NCBI RefSeq assembly: GCF_964204645.1
Contig: NC_134029.1
Location: 16,262,450 to 16,326,449, forward strand
Direction of reading: 5' to 3'
Source: Tubulanus polymorphus
Lineage: Eukaryota > Nemertea > Palaeonemertea > Tubulaniformes > Tubulanidae
Length of the DNA stretch: 64,000 bases
Under the pieces are notes generated by a model that saw nothing but the letters and a program-made list of their open reading frames with translations, made no database searches and was not told where the DNA came from. The stretch's first letter is position 1. Each line of letters begins with the position of its first letter. Of this stretch, positions 58,227 through 64,000 are shown piece after piece. Position numbers and translations under genes: made by a program.

Positions 58227-58832
58227 ATGGGAGGTGAAAAGAAAATAAAATCTAAAAATGGTGATGTTCCAATTGAAAAAACTTTATATGATTTAGGAAT
58301 AACAGAAAACAAATTAATTCCAGATGATGGTGCTTTAAATAATGTTACAACAAATAATAATTATGAATATTATCTTTATTGTAAACATCAATTAGAAATA
58401 TTAATAGCATCTGGAAAATGTAAAAATTTTGTCGGTAAAAATTTAACTTATAATGAACTAGATACAATGAAATCAGATGAAATTATTAGATTATTTAAGA
58501 TTTATGAAGCCGCGAGAACAGCTAGAATTAATAACGCGATATCAGAAAATGTAGTAAAAGGTTATAGTAAATTATGTATTTATATACTACCAATTGAAGA
58601 TGAAAATAGATTATATGCTGATTTAAAAAATGACTATTTAGTTATGACTGAATTAAATAAATGGATTGGATATTTATCATTTCAATTAGGTGGATTTATG
58701 ACATTATTATCAACTGGAGTTATAATATTTTCAAATATTGAAAGTAAAAATATTTCTATAATAAATGAACAAGGTGGAAGAAGTGAAGGAATTAACTGTG
58801 AAGAAAAAACCGAGATCACAGAAACAAATTGA
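58227..58832 (+). CDS. Polinton protein of unknown function, intact
   Basis: 201 residues starting in TTAATTTTTTTGTTATATAAATGGG. Features: N-terminal basic and polar part with GDVPIEKTLYDLGITENK, a YEYYLYCKHQLEILIA…KNFVGKNLTY block, and a C-terminal hydrophobic region (LGGFMTLLSTGVIIFSNI). The VPIEK motif also occurs in the coiled-coil protein at 53594. The 3' end overlaps the next gene in another frame by ~68 bp. No family assignment. Confidence 0.55.
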   Translation: MGGEKKIKSKNGDVPIEKTLYDLGITENKLIPDDGALNNVTTNNNYEYYLYCKHQLEILIASGKCKNFVGKNLTYNELDTMKSDEIIRLFKIYEAARTARINNAISENVVKGYSKLCIYILPIEDENRLYADLKNDYLVMTELNKWIGYLSFQLGGFMTLLSTGVIIFSNIESKNISIINEQGGRSEGINCEEKTEITETN

Positions 58833-59133
58833 ATGGTCTCGACAATTAGGAATTAAATCACAAGAATATAAAAAAGCTGTAAAAGAAAAAATAAGTAATT
58901 AAAATGTTAGTAAAAATAGTGAAAATATTGTTATTTCTACTCCTTCTGATAATAGAATATTTGATAAATGTCTATATTTTACATTTGGATTTGTAATTGT
59001 ATTCATTTTGATTGGGTGTAATTGGTATAAGAAATCAAATAAAATTCATGATATTAATAATTCTGAAACAACTGCTATCAAAAATGAAAATACTTCTGAA
59101 ATTCCAAAATTGATAATAAAAAAAATTGATTAA
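58765..59133 (+). pseudogene. Small basic plus transmembrane Polinton protein, one stop
   Basis: The ATG at 58765 lies in TATAATAAATGAA within the preceding gene. N-terminal basic motif KKKPRSQKQIEWSRQLG…EYKKAVKEK, then TAA at 58900-58902. The frame continues to a transmembrane helix (CLYFTFGFVIVFILIGC) and a stop at 59131. The KPRSQKQIEW motif is one I associate with small Polinton proteins. With the stop, only the basic part (45 residues) would be made. Confidence 0.5.
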
Positions 59134-59314
59134 TATTTTAGAAAAAAAGCAAAAAAAAATAATTTTTTTTTAATTAATTGAATATCTCACTACTTTTGTC
59201 TATCACTGTGTGGGTGCTGTTTATGGCACCATCTATGCTGAGCAATTAAATTGTCCAGATAAGTCATTTCGGATTCTAGATATTCATTATTTTTATTAAT
59301 TTATTTTTTTAAAT

Positions 59315-59641
59315 TTAATCAACAATTTCTAAATCATGATGACCGTCTTCATTTTTCCCATGATAGATTATTTTAAATCCTTCTAAATCTTTTAATTCCT
59401 CTGTACTCAATGAAACCCATTTATCAGGTAAAAATACTTTAAATTCTCGCGATGTACTAACATTGCAGTAGCTTAAATTAGCTGATACTTTCTCTCCATA
59501 TTTAGTTTTTATCTTTTCTAATTTCAATATTTTATGTTCAATTTCTTTTGTAACATCAATCAACTTTTTTATTTCAAATTGTTTTTTTGATGGTTTTATT
59601 CTGTTATTTATTGTTGCTAAGAATGCTTTTCTATCTCCCAT
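59315..59641 (-). CDS. Small conserved Polinton protein (OB-fold-like), element B
   Basis: 108 residues, homologous in its last two thirds to 2699-3067: shared KYGEK, FLPDKW and YHGKNEDGHH. Starts in AATTTCTTTTCCTAATAAATGG next to a duplicated inner terminal-repeat sequence. In element A the same gene lies between PolB and penton, here it is at the far right end. Role unknown; DNA binding in replication is a guess. Confidence 0.6.
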   Translation of the reverse strand: MGDRKAFLATINNRIKPSKKQFEIKKLIDVTKEIEHKILKLEKIKTKYGEKVSANLSYCNVSTSREFKVFLPDKWVSLSTEELKDLEGFKIIYHGKNEDGHHDLEIVD

Positions 59642-59776
59642 TTATTAGGAAAAGAAATTACTTGTGGTGATGAGTGGGGATTACTTCCCCTTGTATATAA
59701 CAAGTACGCTATTAACCGTTCTCACCCAAGCCTCACAGCATCTATTAGGAGCAGTAATTATAACTGTCCAGATAAG

Positions 59777-59992
59777 TCATTTCGGTTCCTTGATATCAAA
59801 TTCCTCAACGTTTTGTTCATTATTTGGATCATTGTTCCATTGATCAATAAATTTCTTTGCCTTTGTTAACTGTTCTAAATATAACTGTAAATCTAGTTTA
59901 TTAGATTTGATTTGATTTTCTTTCTTTTCTAAAGGCCTTAAACTTTTCCAACCCCAAATAAGTTTTTTATTGTATTCATCATTCCTTTCCAT
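59777..59992 (-). CDS. Right-end small protein
   Basis: 71 residues, rich in Lys, Asn and Asp, without recognisable domain (WGWKSLRPLEKKENQ). The promoter-like TAATTTTTTTTCCTTATAAATGG is part of the terminal inverted repeat. Downstream it shares TGTCCAGATAAGTCATTTCG with the region after the gene at 59315, so the two genes sit in duplicated surroundings. The corresponding left-end position has CTG instead of ATG. Confidence 0.45.
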   Translation of the reverse strand: MERNDEYNKKLIWGWKSLRPLEKKENQIKSNKLDLQLYLEQLTKAKKFIDQWNNDPNNEQNVEEFDIKEPK

Positions 59993-59997
59993 TTATA

Positions 59998-60077
59998 AGG
60001 AAAAAAAATTACTTGTGGTGATGAGTGGTGTCTCGTCCTCTCGTCCTCTGGTATGAAAGCCTACTTTTCCAATTACT
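59998..60077. repeat. Right terminal inverted repeat of element B
   Basis: Inverse of 40203-40282. Its inner edge merges with the promoter-like TAATTTTTTTT…TATAAATG of the minus-strand gene starting at 59992. Inner-repeat sequence (AATTACTTGTGGTGATGAGTG) is also duplicated at ~59656-59676. Confidence 0.95.
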
Positions 60078-60142
60078 GATGTTTGCCTGTGAACGGACTC
60101 AGGAGTTGCATATGAGCTATCCACGTTCCCGTCTCGACCCGT

Positions 60143-60175
60143 TACTGTCTCGACCCGTTACGGGTCGAGACAGTA
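60143..60175. repeat. 33-bp palindrome related to the satellite
   Basis: TACTGTCTCGACCCGT on one arm and its exact inverse on the other, one base in the centre. The arm includes the GTCTCGACCC core of the 59-bp satellite that starts ~560 bp further on. It lies 66 bp outside element B. Confidence 0.9.
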
Positions 60176-60177
60176 GT

Positions 60178-60729
60178 ACAATAGCGCCACCACAATCGAT
60201 GATTTGAACTAAAACACTACGGCGCGTATCGGATTCGTTTTTCGCATGTGATATGGACGGTTGAAGAACGACCAGTGAAACCTACCAACAATTTTAAAAA
60301 GTCAATTAGATTTTTTAAAACTTTTCATTGAAAAGATCGAATGAAGAAAACGCCTCCAATGTCAACAGAAGTAAAAATTCAAGATGCGAAGTGAGCAATT
60401 TTCCGTCTAGATTTCCTCCCAGAATATTACTGAAGTGGGTTTAAACTGTTTTCAAATGTAATGTTGAATAAATCATACAAGTTTAATTATTTTGGTTTCA
60501 ACTTTCAAATGATATCAACTTTCGGCTTCAAATCTCTCAAAACTCAGTTCTAAAAATGACCCCTCTCGGCCGGGGGCATTTTGTTTAGGGTACACTTTAT
60601 TTTGCTATTAATCAGTTCGAATTCATCAAATTTATGAAGAAAATTAATGTATGAATTTTGCAAAAAAAATAAAGATGATTGTTAAATTTATGACGCGTTG
60701 TCTCTCTCTACCAGATCCCGTCGGTCTTT
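60178..60729. other. No gene recognised
   Basis: AT-rich intergenic sequence between the palindrome and the satellite. Nothing of note. Confidence 0.5.
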
Positions 60730-61434
60730 CTCCGATGGACACTATGTTCCTGTCTCGACCCTTCACATCTGTCTCTACTCTCTAGACAGTCCCATGGACG
60801 CTATGTTCCCGTCTCGACCCTTCAAAACTGTCTCTACTCTCTACACAGTCCCGTAGACACTATGTTTCCGTCTCGACCCTTCAAACTTGTCTGTACTCTC
60901 TACACTGTTCCGTGGACACTATGTTCCCGTCTCGACCCTTCAAACTTGTCTGTACTCTCTACACTGTCCCGTGGACACTACGTTCCCGTCTCGACCCTTC
61001 AAATCTGTATGTACTCTCTACACAGTCCCGTGGACGCTATGTTCCCGTATCGACCCTTCAAATCTGTCTGTACTCTCTACACAGTCCCGTGGACGCAATG
61101 TTCCCGTCTCGACCCCTCAAAACTGTCTCTACTCTCTACACAGTCCCGTAGACACTATGTTCCCGTCTCGACCCTTCAAACTTGTCTGTACTCTCTACAC
61201 TGTCCCGTGGACACTATGTTCCCGTCTCGACCCTTCAAATCTGTCTGTACTCTCTACACAGTCCCATGGACGCTATGTTCCCGTATCGACCCTTCAAATC
61301 TGTCTGTACTCTCTACACAGTCCCGTGGACGCAATGTTCCCGTCTCGACCCCTCAAAACTGTCTCTACTCTCTACACAGTCCCGTAGACACTATGTTTCC
61401 GTCTCGACCCTTCAAACTTGTCTGTACTCTCAAG
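60730..61434. repeat. 59-bp satellite, first block (~12 units)
   Basis: Units spaced 59 bp (GTCTCGACCC at 60752, 60811, 60870, 60929 and so on). Consensus parts: GTGGACACTATGTTCCCGTC, TCGACCCTTCAAA, CTGTCTGTACTCTCTACACA. All three forward frames stay open over several units because 59 is not a multiple of three. These ORFs are not taken as genes. Confidence 0.95.
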
Positions 61435-61947
61435 TTCAAGTTCAAATTTATTTCACAGAAAGCATGACAGGCTATGTACACAGGTTGAGAGAAAACAAAC
61501 AATAAAATTTACAATTTTTTTAAACAAAGCACAATTATAAAAAGAGAGAGAGAACAGTAGCTTTCAGTGTGGGCCAAGCAAAGCCTTTAGGCCGCTGTCG
61601 CAAGCACCCAGGGAAAAAACGAAAGGGAAATGAAGAAATAAAGGAGAAGGAAATGAAAGTTGATGATTTTTGATAATTACAGGAGAGTTTATATGAGTAA
61701 GCTAGAGGGTTCAGGAGAGTGAGCAATTATAACGATTAGGGTTATTACATTGATGGATATCATTGTAGGCGGAGGTGAGATATGGTCTGAGTTTACGTTT
61801 TAAATTTTGTTTGCTTGTTTGTAGGATGTCATTGGAAAAAGGTAGTTTTTGCCAGATGTTTGAAAGAATGTTTTGAGGTGAATTTTGATGCGGGGTTGGC
61901 GGTGTTTGTTTTGAAAATAAAGAATATGCGTGGTCTACTGGAGGTGT
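61435..61947 (-). mobile_element. 5'-truncated LINE inserted in the satellite
   Basis: On the minus strand the sequence encodes the C-terminus of a CR1/L2-like reverse transcriptase (NIWQKLPFSNDILQTSKQN, RKLRPYLTSAYNDIHQ) down to a stop near 61720, followed by a 3' UTR and a TTTGAACTTGAACTTGA tail at 61435. Satellite sequence continues on both sides (…TACTCTC and TCTCTACAC…), so it split one array. Confidence 0.75.
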
Positions 61948-62374
61948 CTCTACACTGTCCCGTGGACACTATGTTTCCGTCTCGACCCTTCAAACCTGTC
62001 TGTACTCTCTACACAGTCCCGTGGACACTATGTTCCCGTCTCGACCCTTCAAACTTGTCTGTACTCTCTACACTGTCCCATGGACACTATGTTCCCGTCT
62101 CGACCCTTCAAATCTGTCTGTACTCTCTACATAGTCCCGTGGACGCTATGTTCCCGTCTCGACCCTTCAAAACTGTCTCTACTCTCCACAATCCCGTGGA
62201 CGCTATGTTCCCGTCTCGACCCTTCACTCCTGTCTCTACTCTCTACACAGTCCCGTGGACACTATGTTCCCGTCTCGACCCTTTAAAACTGTCTTTACCC
62301 TCTACACAGTTTCGTGGACACCATGTTCCTGTCTCGACCCGTCACATCTGTCTCTACTCTCTAGACAGTCCCGT
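61948..62374. repeat. 59-bp satellite, second block (~7 units)
   Basis: Same unit as 60730-61434, with slightly more variation. It ends at CAGTCCCGTGG. Confidence 0.95.
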
Positions 62375-62652
62375 GGTTTAATGTAGAATGCAGATAATTG
62401 AAAATATCAAATGCACTTTTTCAGACTAGACGACGCAGCAGTTTTTTCTATGAATTGCCACAGTCAGCTGCTAAATATTGTATTTGTAAAAAAATCGACA
62501 CAGGAGGGTTAGTGTATCATGATTACATACATAGCTCTAATAAGATTATTATAATTCTGAATTACATTAGATATTTGATATTTTGTAGCTTATACATCGC
62601 ATGCGAAATGTGCGTCAGCAGTAAAAGAATGGTACTTGGAAAAAACAAATGA

Positions 62653-62740
62653 CCAGTTCCACAGTTATTTAGCCCTTTAGTTGATTTGAATTGTATTAAA
62701 AGTAGAATCAAATTTTAACTGGAAACCCTGTAACTGGATC
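62653..62740. mobile_element. Diverged relative of the exonic MITE
   Basis: Left end CCAGTTCCACAGTTAT and right end …GTAACTGGATC match the inverted ends of 32664-32770, with degraded right side. Confidence 0.5.
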
Positions 62741-62910
62741 TAGGTTCCTATAAATCATACTTTTTATACGTATTTACCTTTGCAGCTTATCCTAGATTAT
62801 TGTATTTTTGTATCAAACGTTGAAAAGGATCTATGTAGTGAATCTTCTATTTCGAAGTAATTAATTATTTATGCCATGCATCAATCAAAATTTGATATCC
62901 AATATTTCAG

Positions 62911-63729
62911 AAAATAATTCGGGGGCTTGCAGCAACAAGAGCTCGTCAGGTTTGTTATTTACAATATATGCGTTAATGTTGTGTTAAGTCCATGATAAAT
63001 GAAAAATGGCACACTTTGTTTTAGGTTCCAGTTTGCAGATTAAAAGATGTCAGTGAGTTAGGTGGAAAACGGAAGATCTTTTGTTTCTGTTCAAATAAAT
63101 GGTGAGTTTCGCATGCAGTTAAATCTTCGCTCCCATCAGGTATGGTGGGTTTGTAAAGGACACCAAAAATCTTTTTGTTATTGTAGTAAGAAAGTGATAG
63201 TTTGCAATGGATTTAATTGCAACTGGGCCATACACCCAGAGTGTATAGGTGGAAATTCGGATGACTACACGTTCAATAATTCTTACCGTTGTCCCATGTG
63301 CCAAATTGAGAAGTTGCGAAGAACATGGGAGGTAATTCAAGTTTTTTTGACTAATCGGCTTTTGTGTTCTTGTTGATTTTATTCGATGGGCCACGCAAAA
63401 CAGATTTCAGTGCCAGTTGAATTTGTTTGCTTTTTGCTATTTCTTGAATAATATCGAATTTTAGGATGCATTGTTTAAAGATGGAAATGAGAAAAAAATG
63501 TATCTGTTGCAAAGAACTTGAGATAAGGTGGGTGTAGGATATGAGAGTTAGTGAGCAAAACTTCATCACTCACCACCCCATGTGCAAATACATGTATATT
63601 TATTTTTTAAGGTTTCCTGACTAGGTGATCTGTGGGGCGTGTTTTCAGAAAATTGAACCAGACACTTCAGAAAACGATGATGGTCGCCAAGTCCCTCTCA
63701 AGTATTTATTGGAAAAACGGCGCGCAATT
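62911..63729 (+). CDS. Putative PHD-finger protein exons, partial
   Basis: Exon candidates with AG/GT borders: 62911-62949, 63025-63101, 63140-63331, 63465-63527 and 63625-63729. The first two join in frame (…AATRARQ then VPVCRLKDVSELGG). 63140-63331 carries a PHD-type Cys/His pattern (FCYCSKKVIVCNGFNCNW, H, C, then YRCPMCQ). The last has VICGACFQKIEP. Phases between the second and third exons and around the fourth do not agree, so some borders are wrong or the gene is decayed. PHD fingers usually read histone H3 tails, but non-chromatin and transposon-borne versions exist. Gene continues off the right edge. Confidence 0.45.
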
Positions 63730-64000
63730 GTAAGAATTTTATTTTCAACTTGCGTAAAGCATGCTACTCAAGTTGCAAATAGATCTCACGTCAGTTTCAT
63801 ATATATCCTATAAAAGGCAAAAGAGCCTTGGTGGCTTTCAGCTTAATCTTGCCAACGACGGATTGATTGTAAATGTGCCCATGTGCATCTATTTTGATGT
63901 ACAGTATTTTCATTTTTTTACAACTTGATGACCTCAACCGATATATAACAAATACATCGACTCAAGAACAGTGTTTGTAAGCTTTGATTTATATTCTGCT

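Larger units (their letters stand above)
40203..60077 (+). mobile_element. Polinton/Maverick element B, complete ends, 19,875 bp
   Basis: Begins AGTAATTGGAAAAGTAGG and ends with its reverse complement. The direct repeat GATGTT flanks it (40197-40202 and 60078-60083), matching the 6-bp duplication known for Polintons. Genes in order: PolB, an acidic protein (minus), zinc-finger protein (minus), penton, four small proteins, a large conserved protein, a coiled-coil membrane protein, major capsid protein, integrase, packaging ATPase, two small proteins and two minus-strand right-end genes. Neither a terminal protein gene outside PolB nor an adenain-type protease was seen. Many genes carry stops or shifts. 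A ~3.5-kb foreign block lies at about 45655-49125. Confidence 0.95.

Noticed and set aside
60862-61505. Repeat protein genes in three frames
   Set aside because: The ORFs follow from a 59-bp period without stops; no start context, intron or domain supports coding.
60730-62374. CRISPR-like array
   Set aside because: Units are contiguous 59-bp tandem copies without unique spacers, in eukaryotic DNA; it is a satellite.

Overview
The window is animal nuclear DNA, very rich in mobile elements. Genes have GT-AG introns, a CLOCK-type bHLH-PAS gene is split over at least 13 coding exons, and the repeats belong to eukaryotic classes: Polinton/Maverick, Mutator-like, hAT, CR1/jockey-like LINE and Helitron-like. 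A non-autonomous family with ~145-160 bp core repeats recalls elements reported from molluscs, but the phylum is only a guess.

Layout. 1-2208: composite repeat (copy A), a near duplicate of 15893-18138 (copy B). 2209-7483: truncated, decayed Polinton (element A) with penton, small-protein and PolB remnants on the minus strand and a fold-back terminus. 7501-8409: broken Cys-rich/SR-rich Gag-like ORF. 9152-21667: eight copies or fragments of a Helitron-like/fold-back repeat, lying in and around the introns of a CLOCK gene on the minus strand (19749 down to 10059). 21795-24297: broken non-LTR retrotransposon. 27086-33882: Mutator-like element with ~90 bp terminal inverted repeats, an 11-exon transposase gene carrying SWIM and Ulp1 (C48) domains, and two nested MITEs. 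33883-40196: no gene recognised; tandem arrays in opposite orientation. 40203-60077: a complete-ended Polinton (element B), flanked by the 6-bp duplication GATGTT. 60730-62374: 59-bp satellite split by a LINE fragment. 62911-63729: exons of a PHD-finger protein.

Element B is the centrepiece. It carries protein-primed PolB with C2H2 fingers and an endonuclease VII-like module, a zinc-finger protein, penton, several small membrane or coiled-coil proteins, major capsid protein, rve integrase with chromodomain, packaging ATPase and small right-end genes. This is the gene set of a virus-like Polinton (adintovirus type). Ends and integrase are intact, but PolB, penton, MCP, ATPase and others carry stops or frameshifts, so it is a recent but dead insertion. 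Its PolB motif C is interrupted by an intein whose C-terminal half, together with the second half of the polymerase motif, has been deleted. Element A has the same motif uninterrupted. Upstream of element B genes two recurrent promoter-like motifs appear, one overlapping the start codons of virion-type genes and one preceding replication-type genes.

A ~3.5 kb block (about 45655-49125) of non-Polinton DNA sits inside element B and holds a MITE (second copy at 27204), a ~111-120 bp tandem repeat, a tRNA-like sequence and a reversed Helitron-like copy. All family assignments come from motif recognition by eye, not database search.
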